Part shown: one piece after another, positions 14,561 to 29,500 of the stretch
Layout of the letters: each line of letters starts with the position of its first letter
Position numbering within the stretch: the stretch's first letter is position 1
The notes under the pieces: generated by a model
The model's input: only the letters and a program-made list of their open reading frames with translations
The model's database searches: none
What the model was told of the DNA's origin: nothing
Origin: Atrichornis clamosus
Taxonomy: Eukaryota > Chordata > Aves > Passeriformes > Menuridae
Direction of reading: 5' to 3'
Assembly: GCA_013400975.1 (NCBI GenBank)
Contig: WBMZ01000259.1
Coordinates: 1-64,000, forward strand
Length of the DNA: 64,000 nucleotides
Program-made: the position numbers and the translations under genes

Positions 14561-17500
14561 TTTTAGAACGTGGGATGGGTGTCATTCCAGTCGATCCCAC
14601 AGCTCTTCACGAGTCTATTGGTTTGTTGCTTTCCCTGGTTTGTAGACAACAAAACATTTCCTCATTAATGGGTATGAGAAGGCGCGGGGTGGGGGACCAC
14701 TTGTCTGCAATGACAGCTTATAGAGTGGATTATCTTAGGAGTTAACCCTGGATCTAGATCTGTAAGTCGGTTTTTTTTAATGGTATGTGAAGTGTGTGCC
14801 ACCCAGCAAAGAAACTTGCACTTTGTATATAATTAGAGAAAAATTGGTGAAAACTGTTTCTGGAATTTTACATGAGTTGAGACTTTAAAATGTTCTTTGT
14901 AGGGTACTGCAACAGGTAAAGAGCTCAAAAACTGTCATCTGTTCTTTAATGATATATCAGTACCACTGCTTTCTTTTAAGGGGACTATCTGGTGACAATT
15001 GAAGAAAAAAGCAAAGCAACTTTCCTAAGAGCATATATGAACTGGAGATGCATGTCTGCAGGGAGTTCTCGCGTGTGTGTTCGAATGGTTGGTCACAAGA
15101 TGGAAGAGTCGTACAGTGAAACCTTAAAAGAACAAATGTCCGTTGTTGAAATGCCGCTTTCAGATCCTCCACTGTGCATTTCATGTTGTCCTGTGAATGG
15201 AGATCTTCTTGTGGGCTGCAAGAATAAACTAGTCATGTTCTGCTTGAAATACCTGGTCATAAACCAGAATCTGACTGTGTTAGATTTTGAACGCTCCTTA
15301 ATTTTGCACGTTGATAACCTCATTCCTGCTGAAGTTGCATTTTGTGCCAGACATATAGCTGTAACAACAGAGCTGGATGTTCTAATCCTGAAACTGGAAC
15401 TGGTCCAGCAAACTGCAGACAGGACAGAGGGAGTCAGTGCACCAGAAAAGGCTATGGATGAAGGTAGGTGCTGAAATAATTTTAAAATTTTCTTTCTTTT
15501 TATCTCCAAGAACCTGCCAGCTGATTCCTGTTACTCTGAAAGTAGGCTCAAACAAGGTCTTTGCTCTTCAGAAAATATTTCCAGATTGTCCTGTGACTCT
15601 CAGCTGAATATTGTAGGGCATGAAAAGTTGTAGCAACCTGCAGTTGGAGGTAACATTTCAAACAATTATGCCATCGTGCTGCACACTTACAGGATAGTGG
15701 CAGCCTTTACAGGTGAAGAATCAGGTCCCTGTTTTTGGGTGCCACCATGGGCTAAATTAAAGTGGTAGTAGTTCAGTATGCTATGTTCAGAAAAATTCTG
15801 TCAGTGTCACTGCCAAGGTAACTGGCTTACACAATTAAGAATGTTTCTGTGGTGATACCTGTGTACTTTTGTAACTGTTAGGCGCAGAACCTGCCATAAG
15901 CAAGTCCATTTTCCTTTTTCAGTCCTTTATCTTATTTGCCTTATAATTCTAGAAATCCCAGAAATAGATATACTCAGGAGGTTTCATTCCCGTGTATTGC
16001 AAGATGTCAATCCATATGTAATCAATTATCAATTCCCACCTTTCCATAAGTCTGTGTATCAGATGAACACCAACAAACCGTAGGAAAGACCTTCCTTTAT
16101 AATTGAAGAAACTTAAAAGGATGGTCTTTTAGAAATGGAAGCTGTACCTAGAAAAAATTTAAAGGTAAATAAGACTTTTCAGATAGGGACAATATAAATG
16201 CAATGTTCTTCACTGAGTGAAGATGGCTCTTTTCTCAGATAACGGCATCTGCCCCTAGTTGTTTTTATTACTAAAAACTATGTTTAAAAGTTCCAGTTAC
16301 TTTCTGAGAATTGTTAGGATTTGCTTTTCAGGACTTAAGTGAGGTTAGGGTAACTTCCTGTGCTAGCTTTCTTTTCCATCTCAGAACCTCTTCAGTCAAA
16401 AGCCAACATTTTTTGATGACCAGCCATTTGTGGCACAGGTTGCCTTGGACTCGCCTTCTAATGAACAGTTTACCTGTTCAGGGGTTTTTTCCTGAAATTT
16501 TGGCCCTTAAGTGTTTAGGCTGTTGAGGCTTAAATAAGGAATTGCTCCTATTTTTTAGCATGGCTGTTTTCAAAATTTCGTGGTTTGAGGAAGCCAGTGC
16601 TAGCTAGGTAGCTCTGATTGGAGTATTTAATTGATATTATGTCATACCATTTTCTTACTGCTGAATGAACAATTAAGATAGCATTTTCATTGCTCAGGTG
16701 TGAAAGATGAAAGTCCTTCAACACATACTTTGCAGCTTGAATTAGATGAGTTCATCATATGTCAGAAACCAGTGGAACTGCTTGGGGAAGAAAGTAAACT
16801 GTGTGAGATACCCATCACACTGGAATCCACAGAGTTACCTACAGAAGACACAAAGCGCTTCCAAGTGCAGTACCTGCTTTTCAGGTATTACAGATGTATT
16901 TTCCCTTTTATGGGTTAATTTCTTACAGGAAACCAAAATGAGTCATATGTTTTGTCTCTTTGAAGAAAACTCGTGATATTTTGACTTCTGGGAGTTTTAT
17001 TTATTGGTATTTCTTTTGAACTGAGGAAATTATGGCATACCAAAGGAAGCCCTTTTTTAAGTATCTTGGAATATTTCACTTGGAAGGGATCTGCAAAAAA
17101 TCATCTAGTCCAACTGCCTGACCACTGCTGGGCTGAGCCACTTTTAAAGCATATTATTAAGGGCACAGTCCGAATGCCTCTTGAACAGTGACAGGCCTGG
17201 GGCATCAACTACCCCTCTAGGAAGCTTGTTCAGTGTTTCACCACTCTCTCGGTAAGAAAATGCTTCCTCATGTCAGGTCTGAACCTCCCCTGGCAGAACT
17301 TTGAGCCCTTCCCAGGCATCTTGTCCCAGGATCCCAATGAGAAAAGTTCAGCACTTCCCTCTCCAGGTCCCCTCCTCAGGAATCTGATTTAGTCTTCCCC
17401 TTTTATTAAAATTTTTATCCAAAGCCAAGGAAGAATTGATACCAGGGTCCAACAGTGAATTGCAAAGCAAAGCAGAGAAAAGGAGTAATAGGAAAGAAAA

Positions 17501-20500
17501 ATAGGATTGGAGATGGCATGATGTTACATACAGTTCAGTGGAGTAAAAAGGGAGAGGAGAAAAAAGGTTAAATTGTAGTCCAAATCAACTGCAGCAATGA
17601 CCTCAAACTTTGGTATGCATCTTGTGGACAAACAAAGGGAGAGGATTTTGGTTGCAGGAACTCAAGATCTGTCTAACTGTGCCACTAATGCTTCTTGGCG
17701 TTGCTGCGCTAATGGCATTGGTAGTAGGAGTGTGCCTTGTTGAGTGAGAAAAACGGGAGCTACGCCTCTTACAGCCAGTGCTGTTTACTTGTCCAAAGTA
17801 GATCTTCATAATTTCTCACTGCAGTCCCGTGTTGGTTTGGATTTTTTTTCTCTAGACGTTTTACACCTGACCAGTCGCCTTTTGGGTTTTGTGAAGAGAC
17901 AAAGTTGCACTCTGTCCAACTGCTTCCTGTATACCAGACAGGTATATGAATATGCATGAATGCTCTATAGACTCTGTCATAGGAGACCTGTGAAAGGAAA
18001 GTGCTTCTTTATATATCCTGTTTTGTATACTGTTTCTGTATGATTTGTTTTTAAATTGGTTCCTTTCCTTCCTTTTCTGTGATTTAAACTGAGCTTCTGT
18101 TAACAAAAAAGTTCTAAAATTTCTCCCAAGTTCTACAAAAACCTTGAACTAAAATACCAATTCATCACACCGGAAGAGGAAAACTAAACAGCTATTATCA
18201 GTTCTTTATTGATAAATTTTGCGTTGCAAAACAGTCACTCTTTACATTGCATTAATAAAATTATCCTCAGAGTTACACGGTACTAGACTGCCGCTCAGCC
18301 AGCAGAGGAAGTCGGAGTAGTAAACTGTAATAATCACTGAGATACAGGTTACATTTCTGACAGGCTTTAATTAAAACTGGAAGGGATGAATGCAGATTTT
18401 AGAGGTTCACTAGCTTAAGCCCCAAAACACCCATGGAAGAATTTAACGCTGTATGTTAGCGGTCAGATTTCGTAGAATCATAGAATGTCCTGAGTTGGAA
18501 GGGACCCACAAGGATCATTGAGTCCAACTCCTGGCCCTGTGCAGGAGAACCCCAAGAATCCCACCAAGTGCCTGAGAACATTTTTTAAATGCTCCTTGAG
18601 CTCTGGCATGCTTGAGGCTGTTACCACTGCCCTGGAGAGCCTGTTCCAGTGCCCAAACACCCTCTGGGGGAAGAACCTTTCCCTAATACCCAACCTAAAC
18701 CTCCGCTGACACAGCTTCATGCCATTCCCTTTCGAAATGCATGTAGAATCCTCTTAGGTCTCTCCTCAGTCTCCTCTTCTCCAGGCTGAACAAACCAAGT
18801 GCCCTCAGCCACTCCTCCTATGGCCTCCCCTTCAGACCCTTCACCATCTTCATAGTCCTTCCTTGATCTCTTCTGTAATAGTTCTGTAGCCTTCTTATCT
18901 TGTGTTGCCCCTAACTGCCCCCAGGACTCAAGATGATGCTGCCGCAGTGCAGAGCAAAGTGGGACAATCCCCTGCCCGCCCCTCGGGCAACTTGCTGTTT
19001 AACTCCAGCTGTCTTACGCTCTCGTGATTAATAGGCTTTGACAAGAGGGTCTGTAGAATATGAACACAGCTGTTATCTGCTGAAGTGGCTTCCTAATAAA
19101 TTCTGCCATTTCCAGTCTTTCCTTCCCTTAAGTGAGAACCTGTATTTTTGTGAGTTGCAGCTCTCCATGAGCATTCATTCCAACTTACAAGTAATTGTCT
19201 AAGACCAGGCTGGTCTTTCAATCCATGAATGCTTAGTTGTGGTGAATTTGCCAGGACTCTCCAATGCTGTTAAATCTATAGAATTTCTTCACTAGTGGTA
19301 TGTCTATATTTTGTGAAAATGTGTCCAAATGAGATAACATGACATACAAATTTTTGACCTGTGCACTGACCTTCATATAAAACTTCTTTTTACTAGCTAT
19401 TAAGAAAACCAGTCTGTAACTTGGGCAGGTTTGTTAGTATCTTTTAGGCATCAGGCTTGCAACGGAATTGCCAGGTTTTGATCTATGAAGTACATAAAAT
19501 GCCTTTCTCACTGTTACATCTAGGAAGTTCTGTGACAGCCTATGAGGAAACTGAGAACAAGAGAAAACTACTGAGTCTCTTTTGCTTTTTCTCTTTACCT
19601 CATATTGGATACCTCTACTCTATTGGGAAATTAGTAGAACTAATTTCTACTTATCAATATTCAGAGAAGTCAGAGCAGGCAGTCCTCACTCCACAGTTCC
19701 TGCACGTCATTACAAGGTACTATGTTTATGACTTTACTGATAGTATTACTATGTTTCTCTATGCTGCTGCCCTTTAAAAATTTTTTTTTCCCCACTGATA
19801 CATCCTTCCTAGCCTCCTGGAAATCTCTGGGCAGGCTCACATGTTAGTTCAGCACACCCTCCTGCTTAGGCTTTAAAGCCCATTTCTTCAAAGGAAAAAG
19901 AGCTGATTCACTGTAGTCTTGTCTACTTGATTTTTACAAGTCTTAATTTCTTTCCTTCACTGTTGTGTTTTCTACTTTCCCTCTAGTCAGAACCTGCAGT
20001 GCTTCACAGTGCGATGCAGTGCAGCAGCAGCTCGTGACGAGGATCCGTATATGGACACTACCGTGAAGGTGCACTTCTTGTTACCTCACTAAAAGAATGG
20101 GGATAGTGATGTGGCACTTAGTTGACTTACATTTTTTTTGAAATCTTGTTAGTTTCTATTGGCTGAACCAATAAAATAACATCCAAAATTAATATTTTGC
20201 TTCAGGGTATGGCATATTGTATTTTGATGTCTCAATATGCAGATGCCTCAATGAAACAATCTGTTATTGTAATTTAAAATTATAGCTCATCAGTAGAATG
20301 TTTTCAAAAGCATCAAAAGCTATAAAATCACTTCTGTTTTAAACTAAATGTCAAGCTTTTCTGTATAAAACTGAACAAAGGGTGCAGAGTTTTCCTTTAT
20401 TGTATGTTTCTCTCTCTTAGGTGTCCTCGGAAAACCAGTTTTTGTAAGAGACATGTAGGCAATAGAACAAGTCTGCTACCAGATACTTAGGGCATGTTTT

Positions 20501-23500
20501 TTTAGGAAGAGGGCTTTTGATTCTTGGAGGTCTGAACTTTTCCCCTTCCTTAAATTGCTTATCAGTAAAAATCTATTGTGTTTAAAGATTATTATATACA
20601 TTAATAAAAGTAGTAGGGAGAGTAGACTGAGGTATTTTGAGTTAGCATTTAAGGATTTCTTCTGGGCATATAGACAGCAGACATAAATAAACCATAGGAC
20701 AGCAGAAGTTCTATAAAATTTTCAAGAGCCAAGCATATATTCCCTGCTCTCCCATAGAGTACTGAATAACTAATACCAGCATGTGACACAATCTGTCCTG
20801 TCCATTCTCCAGTCTTAGCTTTCTGTGTTTTCACTGTGGGTTACATTCAAGTCCATCACAATTCCTCCAGTCAGGCAACAGGCTGCCTCCTGTTTCCGTT
20901 GGAGTTTTGGAGAGGTGTGCAGGTTGCAGCCCCTCCCGGATGTCTAGGTGCTGCAGCTTGCTGTCCACAGGCTGCCCACTCACTCTGGCCTGGATCCTCC
21001 ATGGGCCATGTTCCCTCAGGGATGTCTCTGCGCCAGTGAGGACTTTGAAGTGTGATGATGACGGTGGTTATTTTTATTATTTGCTATTATTGTTTTTCCT
21101 GTTGGTCTTCTACACCAGTTTTAGAGCTGCCTTTTTCTGGGTCTGACTAGCTGAGGGCAGTCTAGAGCCTCTAGGTCACCACTGCAGGCCTCCACCTCTT
21201 ACAGGAAATGTTGAGGTGTCTTCAAAAAGCAGGTTACATATACAATGCTGTGTTGTTTCACTGTGTATGTTAATTTGTAAGTGTAGTATTTAATCTGTTT
21301 GAAGCTGTAAATTGAGAATATTTCTGTGCAAATGACATTGCATTTTTCAATTTTTAGTCCAGTATAGACGATAGCGTATATTTTATAAGAAAGGTGCATT
21401 TTGAACAAATCAGGGAAATAGTACTGGGTATGTAATGTAATAATAGGCAAGCAAATGTAGTACTTCTATCTGTAGTTGCTTTTTATAAGCAACTGAAATC
21501 AAGACTTCTATAATGAGGCAGTCTTTTACAACTTGGCCAAATTCAAACTATTTGGGATAAAGTTTTCCATGTTAGGCATCTCCTTCATATTCTATTATTC
21601 TGAGAAACAGCTGAAACCGTGCAGTTGCTTTGAAGGGTGAAATAGTTATAATACTCATTATTAAATTATTCTTGTCACCCTTTTATGAGTATTTTTATTG
21701 TTGCTTAAGTGAAGCACTCAAAGTTAGGAAAGCCAGTGAATGTTTTTAATGTCAGATTATTGTCCGAAAAGGTTACTTTTTTTTCTGATTTATTTAAAAA
21801 CTCAATGTACATGCTAAGTGAAATTACAAAACAATCACTTTCCTTTATAGGCTTGTCCACCTGTCACACTGGATGTCTGTACATTAAGAATGCAGCTTTT
21901 CATAGGACCAAGGGCTATCTGTCATTTCAAAAACCATGTAATTCTTTTGACTAAGGCAGACACAGAAGATATTACTGAAAGAAGAAAGCCTACAAGAAGG
22001 ATGCTGTAAGGATTTGTGTCTTTTAGGGAGGTGGTACCTATACCTCTGTGTGCAGTGCTGAACTTGTGATGTTGCAGTTGAAGGGTGCTTCCTCTGTGGA
22101 AAAACTCTTCAGATACAATTCTCTTCTTAGTGAATGAGAACAGAAATCAAGCTTGCTTTTTTTTTTTCAATTCTGTTGTATTAACTGACATGGAAGGAAT
22201 GAGAGTAGGGTCACAAATGCTTGAAATCAACGAAATGTTAAAATAACGTTACTAAGAACTTATCCTGAGAAGAAAAAAAAAATTGTCTTGAGAACAAAAA
22301 TATATAGAGTACTGAAGCTACAGGTTACAAAATATGTTGTAGCACAAAATGAAAATGTCTTATCTTTGGCTAAGGGTTCTTTCCAAGAAAGTTACAAACA
22401 ACACTGTAGTTATCCATGACAAAAGTTGGATCGTACTTTGCCCTGAGTTACTCTGGTAGCATGTATGTAGCCAGAGGCATATGTGACATTTTACCAGTTT
22501 CCATGGAAACTGCTAATCCCCTTCTTTTTTGAGGACTTTTCATAACACAGCTAAGCAGCTATTCTAAACAGCTCTTCAGAAACCACATTTATTAAAGTCA
22601 GTTCAAGTTAATTAACAAGAGCGGGACAGCTGTAGTTGACTGAGCAGTTATTTGAACCAGTATTTCTTAAAGCCTAGAGCAGATATTATTCAGAAGAAGA
22701 TAAGCATAAGCCCATCAGGGAAAATGACTATTCAAAATAATGTAGTTTTATTGTACAAAGCACATTTTCTGCCATTTGTGTTGTTTCAGATATTCTAATT
22801 GTCATTAGAAGAAGATACACTTTTTGCCTTCTGTAAAGAACATAAGTTGAACAAATACTAAGCTATTAGCACCATAATTTGAAAACAAAGATTATCCCAG
22901 AATAGTTAAAGTAAAACCAAAAACCAGAACAAAAAGAGTCTGTTTTTCTACAGTGTTTTTAACCTTAGGGCATTACAGATCTAGCCAGCATGTTAGGGTA
23001 AAAGCATTCTGATACTTCTTTACACCATGTCTTGACAAACACTTTGATAAAGCTTCAGGGGCAAACATGCAGTAAGTCCTTACAGGAAGTTAGTAAACAT
23101 CTTAGCTATTTTAAATTACTTAACTATTCAAGGTCTGATTGGATGAGGCCCTGGGCAGTCTGACCTGTTTCAGTGGGTGGCATCCCATGCCTATGATAGC
23201 GGGGTTGGAACTAGGTGATCTTTAAGGTCCAAGCCAAGCCAAGCCATTTGATGTTTCTCTGATTCCTGTAAGTATCTAAAACTACCTGGTTTTAAGCACA
23301 GGAGAAGATGTAGTAGACAGTTCTGATGATGTTCCTGGTGTATGAACATGCCTGTTGGCATTCTGTTATTAGCCATTATGACTTAAATTCTCAGCTTAAC
23401 TCTCCAGCACTTACTAGTCCGCAAACATACCTATTTATGCATTTAATTATCAAATGAGGCTGGGGTCTTTTGACTGCATAGTGTTTATCTCAACACTGGC

Positions 23501-26500
23501 AACTCAACTCTTTTCCTTCTCTCTAGTTCCAGAAAGGCTGACAGCATCAAATCCGGAACAAATTCTGAGTCAGAGCCTGGTTGGAATTTGTATATTATAG
23601 ACACTGTTTCAACTATTCAGCTTTACAGAGAAATGGTATTGCCCAACTCCTGCTTTTGTTGTTTGCTAACTAAAGTACTGTTAATTAATCTGATGCACAT
23701 CATTGCTGAATATAGTGTAATGTATTTCTCGTGAATAGCCCATAATCTTATTTCAAATGGCTGCTGTCCTCATTAGAGTTATTGCTGTATAGTCTTAATT
23801 TTTGCCAGCAGCCTAAGTATATCGTGTTCTGTTCTAGGTAGATTATAGTAGAACTTACGAAAATGTTAAAACTGAGAGCTGCATTCATCTTCTAAGTGAG
23901 GCTCACTTACTGGTCAGAGCAGCTATAATGGACCCTCATTTCCTTGAATCGGATGAGAAAGAAGATCTTCTAAGAGCATTCAGAGAAAGTTGTGCCTTCT
24001 TAGGAGATTGCTACAGCAGGTATGTTTCAGATGTCAAAGTGGTACAGGTGAGCTGTGTTTCCAGTAGTGTAACCTTAAAATGAAAATCCATAATTCTTTG
24101 CAATTTTACATTAGTATTACATATGTAATATAAGCCTTCCCATTTTATGAGAACAGCTTAATCTAGTCCTCTCTTCAGTATCTGGTTGTCTTTATTGTCA
24201 TTAAAGACAGAATGCAACATTACGTTGAATACGATCAATGTATATGCAGATAACTGATGTGCCTGCGACCTTGTTTGATGTGTTGTTTTAGTTCTTACAA
24301 AGAGTGATGGCAAGAGTGTTGCCCTTAATTGTTTCTTTTTTTTTTTCCTTCCTCCCTGTTGCCCTCAGGTTTGACACAAAGGATTACCACCTTGCTTTGC
24401 CATACTACAGAATGTCAGGTTTATCCCTGACTGAAGTTTTAAAGAGATTAGTTGCAGAAGGTGGTGAAATACAGACATACGAGAGAGGATTTATATTTTA
24501 CTTAACTCATTCTCTTAATGAAGACTCAAATGAAGAATTAAGTAAGGTAGAAACAAGTTGGGTTTTTTGTAATCTGCTGAGTTAGTTCTGATTTTAAGAA
24601 CTGTGTATCAAATATTAATCAATTTTCCGTTGAAAATGTTGAGCTGCTTATTTAGTTTTGCAGTTACTCTTTTTCACATTATTTTCCCATTTTTGTTGAA
24701 AAAATAGCAAGCAGCACATGTGATGCTTTGGACTGCTTTCAAGCAACATATTATGGGTTTGGCTGTCATGATGCATATTGCTGGTGATCTGGTTCCCACT
24801 TGCACAGAAACAGTTGTTTTAGGAAGGCTCTGCCTCACATTTCTTTCATCTCTCATTTCTGTAGCAAAACAAACTGTTTCTTTGAACATTGTACAGCTTG
24901 GTAAAAACAATTCATTGTGGTGGTGGATGTTCTCCTAGCACCCTAGAGTATGGGTTGAAGCACTACCAGTTAGAGATCCTTTACTTTTACCTGTAGGGAG
25001 AAGAGAGGCTGAAAAGGCATTGTGATTTGAAAGCTAAGCTGTACTTGTCTGTTTTAAACAAACAAACAAAAAAAAGCAAGCACAAAAACCCAAACAACAA
25101 CAGCACTGCACTGCTTTCATATGCCATAGAAGACTGCATATCTGAAAAGGTCTAAACTGTCAAATGACTTTTATTTCAATAGGAATCAGGAAATAAAGTT
25201 CTCCAGATATTCTATCTTGCTGACCCTATGCAGCTGCCTCATATCCTTTGCAGTCCCTGCATGAGAAACATATGTCCTTTGACAGCTGTGAAGTATCTTC
25301 AGAAAGTAGAAAAGATGATGCCATCAGTGGTCCTGACACTTACTAAGGCTTTCTTGGCTCTGAAAATGGGAGACCTGACAATGTATGAACATGAGATGAA
25401 CTCCTATAAGGAGGTAAAGTATGCTGACAGCATGAGATGTTAATGCTTTGCAAAGTCCAAGTCAGCAGTTTGACTTGTAGTTGCATTTTACGGTAAAAGA
25501 AACTTTCGGTTACGCCTCTTCCTCCTCATACCTTGTATAGACTCCAGTGAATGTCTGCAGTAACAGTAGCATGGAGGGCTGGCATACACTGGAGCTGTAG
25601 GGTTTACCCTGCAGGTAGGGTATTCTTGTCTTGGCGAAGACATAGCAACTCAGCAAGTTTTGAAGCTCTTAATTCTTGATAAATGCTCTTTACTGGGATG
25701 TAACAAACTCTGCAGAGCCAGTGCTCTTCAGCTGCCTGGCAGGGTTGTATAGCAGCATTTCTACATCCCTCCACCTGAAATTAATATGTGATATGCCCAT
25801 GAAAACACCATCTGTATGCAAACAGCCCTTATAAAATTGCTCTTGAACAGAAGGTTTGTCCATTGTGCTCACATCCTGAAGTTTCTGTATACAATTTTAC
25901 ATCTTTCTTACATGGAATCAAAGCACTTAACCCTTATTAAGACCAGATCAGAACCTACTTTAGTGCTATCAAAGTAAGAATTCCTCATCACTGTTGGGGG
26001 GAAATGTTAGTGGAGCTGTCTCTGCTGTAGATGTTTCACATGTGTGAGACCAGTCTGTAAATTACTTCTTATTAAGTTAGACCCTGGCCTGTGGAATATT
26101 CAAAGGTGATAGAGTTTGAAATAGAGACTTTCTCTTACAGTGGGATGTTGGAAGTCTGAACATTTTTGAAATAAAAGGATAGCTGTTCCAAAGTTAGATA
26201 TCACGCTTTGGTGGAAGAAGTTTTGCAGAGTTTTTGAAGTTAGCCTTTTGTGAATTTCCCTTCTAGGTCTGCCTTACAGTTCTTGTGTAATTCATTTAAT
26301 TTACGTAGCTATCATTTCTTCACTGTCTTTAAAATGGGAATAACATGTTGTTATGCGTACTTTCAAAAGCACATACCCAGAAATAGCTTACTGTTGCACA
26401 AAGTGCAGCACATCTTGATCGTTGTTTCAGGGGTATTTTCAAATTTAAAATCATACTTTCGCTAAGTAGTCTACTGAAATTTAGCAAAGTAGCCTATTGC

Positions 26501-29500
26501 AAAGTCAGCCAGTGATTTTTCAAAGCACCTTTGGTATCAAATGTCTTGGATTTCTTTGTGAAATCCATCTTTCTTATGTGCACGGTAACTTCAGCTTTCA
26601 ACAGCATGTTACTTTCAGTGTTGTGGCACAAAGTCGGTTTTTCAGGAGTTGCTGCTCCGAAATGTGGTTTGGAGCTCAGTCTCTGGAGAGCTACTCTATG
26701 AATTGTGGAAAGTATTTACTTTCTTCCCTGACTTGACTTCATTTCTTCCATCTAAATTTCACTGCCTGAGGAGATACTGAGTTTACTGAGTAGAATCATA
26801 TATGTAGTAATTTTTTACCTGATTTATATCTGATGATGTTTGTAGACAACACTGGCTTGTGGCTTCATTGGGCAACCACGACTCCTGAGGCAGCATAAGG
26901 AAGGAATTGTTATGCCAACTGAGTTTGCGGTTCACCTGAAGGAGATGCAGCCTGGTTTACTGGTGGCTGCCACTGTGGCTTTACATGAGAACAATAAAAT
27001 TGAACTAGAAGAAGCAGATACCTTTTTCAAGGTTGGCCTGTATTAATTTTTTTGCTTCTATTTTTTTCATAGTGATGTCATCATGGGTAAGAAAAGCAGC
27101 CTCAGGTGCTCCTTCACTCACATTTCGGCATTTCTTCTGAAAGAGGGCGATGAGGGTTGGAGATACTCTAGTCATGATGGTTACAGAGTCAGAAACTGGA
27201 CCTTCTCAAAAGAAATACTGGTTAAATAAAGAAAAAAAAAAATCCATTAAGTTCTTTGTTTTTACCCTGTGATGTGAATGGAGAATACCCTGATCTCAGA
27301 GCTCTTTTAGAGACTTCCTAGTGACTGAGCTTCCTAAGGCTACTGAAATTTAACAGAATTTAGATACATAGATTCTTTATGCTCCTTTTGAAGAATTATC
27401 TAGTATTAAAGCATACTTCTAAAGAATCAGACAAATATGAAGGTATATAATGTTCTGATGATCTGTATAAGTTAGTATAAGAAAACTGTGTCTGCAGTTC
27501 ATGAGAAGAAGTACTAATAGAACAGTTTTTCAAGTGTTCCTGAGGTTTTCTTTCTTTCAGTTGGGAACAGACAAATCTTTATTTCTTTTCTCCACAATCA
27601 ATAACATTACTTGGGTTAAAACGTGTTCTTCAACATAGGTGTGTTGCAGTCTTACTATATCTGTTACTGTGAAAGACCTATATCAAAAACGGCAAGTCAT
27701 GAAGTTCAAATTAGAACAAGTGGTGGTGTTTAAAAACATTTGGAAACCAAGTAAAAGTCCTTTTTGCTGGCACAGCAGATCTCAAAACATCTTCCTTGTG
27801 GTCCTACCGTGATACGCGGCTCAGCTACTCAGCATGTCTTATCATGGACTGTAGAGTCTTCTTTTGAAGACACCTGCTTGTCTATTGGCATATATAAAAA
27901 TCCTCCAAATTAGCAGGCTGTAAATACTTACTGACAATTGTACTGACATTTATGGCAGTGGAGTAAAACTTGAAGAAGAAATCAAATCTGTTGGTCAGAA
28001 TTGATTACCTTAAAATTATTTAATGACCTTTTTACTTTGCCTAGAAGTGTATTACGTAGAATCACAGGACAGAAAATGAATCAAAATTCTGTTTCTCGTA
28101 AAAGTGAAAAACTGTTCCACCTGTCTTTTCTACTTCTGCTACTAATAATCACCACAGTCTGTGCTAAGTTGCTGTCTTCTATTGTTTTTGTTCTTAGATG
28201 TTGTGTAGTAGCAGTGAAAACACTATTCCTCAGCTCTTGGTGGATTTCTGGGAAGCCCTACTTGTAGTGTCCTCTCAGGAAGAAATACTTCAGGAACTTC
28301 TGTTGAGGGTTACTTCTCAGTATGTTTGGAGAATATCAAAGAAGCAACTTCCTGAGACTAAGCCATTGAAAACAACAGAGGACCTAGTAAGTGGTAAACC
28401 ACACAGAGGAAGTTTTAGGACTGCAGTGTTCCTCCAAAATCTATCCAAATATCATCCTTATTATTTTAATTCTAGGCAGTTTATCTCCTGAAAGAAGCAA
28501 GACAAAGCAAATAAGGTGGTGTGCAGTTACAAATTACTGTTGCTGGCTCTGGGCAGTCCTGCTCCTTGGGGACATTTGCAAATATATTTCTATCAGGAAT
28601 CTGAGCTCTGGATAGAAATAACAGCTAAAATGAAACAACGAGAGTTTGTCAGATGGATTATTTGCAATTTTACAAAGCTAACTAAATGAGAAGATTGTGT
28701 GAATAGTGAATTTTAAAGAATTATGAATGGGAAAGCTGAAATGCAGAACTAAATAGAAGTTTCCAGTTTGTTTGTTACTGAATTGCATGAACCAGAATAA
28801 AGGGTGGCTGCTCTTCTAAAGTATGCTATTTGAGATCAAAATTTTCTTTACTTACAGTGAGTTTCACACGGATCTGTCGCTAACAGAAATGTTTCTTTTA
28901 TTGCAACTGGATTCTTTCTTGTATAGATAAACTCCTGTAGTCATTTTGGGCTGATTTTCCCATGGGTAACTTCCATAATGTCAGTGGGATGTTCATCTGA
29001 TAAAGATTACCATGAAGACATCTCAAGGCTACAGGTACGAAACAGGTATTACATCTTACTGCTTGCAGCTTAGATTCAGTATGCAAATGTTCATGTATGT
29101 ATGAACAACTTTCTCTAGCAGACTCTCCTCCTCCGTCCCCCTCTAAGTTATCCAAGTTGAAATAAAAGGTCAACTGAAATGATGGAAGAAAAAATTACTG
29201 ATGAGTTCTGTTGATAACAGCATTTATATTTGCATCTACTCTAAACTTGCCTTCTCAGTTTTCAGCAACATTTATTAAGGGAAGTATTTCAGAATTATTC
29301 TGACAAGTAAGGGATTCTGTTCTGAGGTTATGGTTTTTGCAACATTTGTCTTAAATCCAAACAATACTTTTTCTTCTTATCTTCAGTCTCTTTTATGTAG
29401 TCAGTCAATCAATGTAGCTTCAGCTCTGCCTATTTTGGAGCCCCTGACAGAGGCTGACAGTGTCGGCCTCACGATCCGTGTTCTCTGCAATACTCATCTG

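Noticed and set aside
13673..14745. Several overlapping long open frames around HPS3 exon 1
   Set aside because: They are GC-driven shadows; only 13945-14167 matches HPS3 and ends in a usable donor in the right phase.
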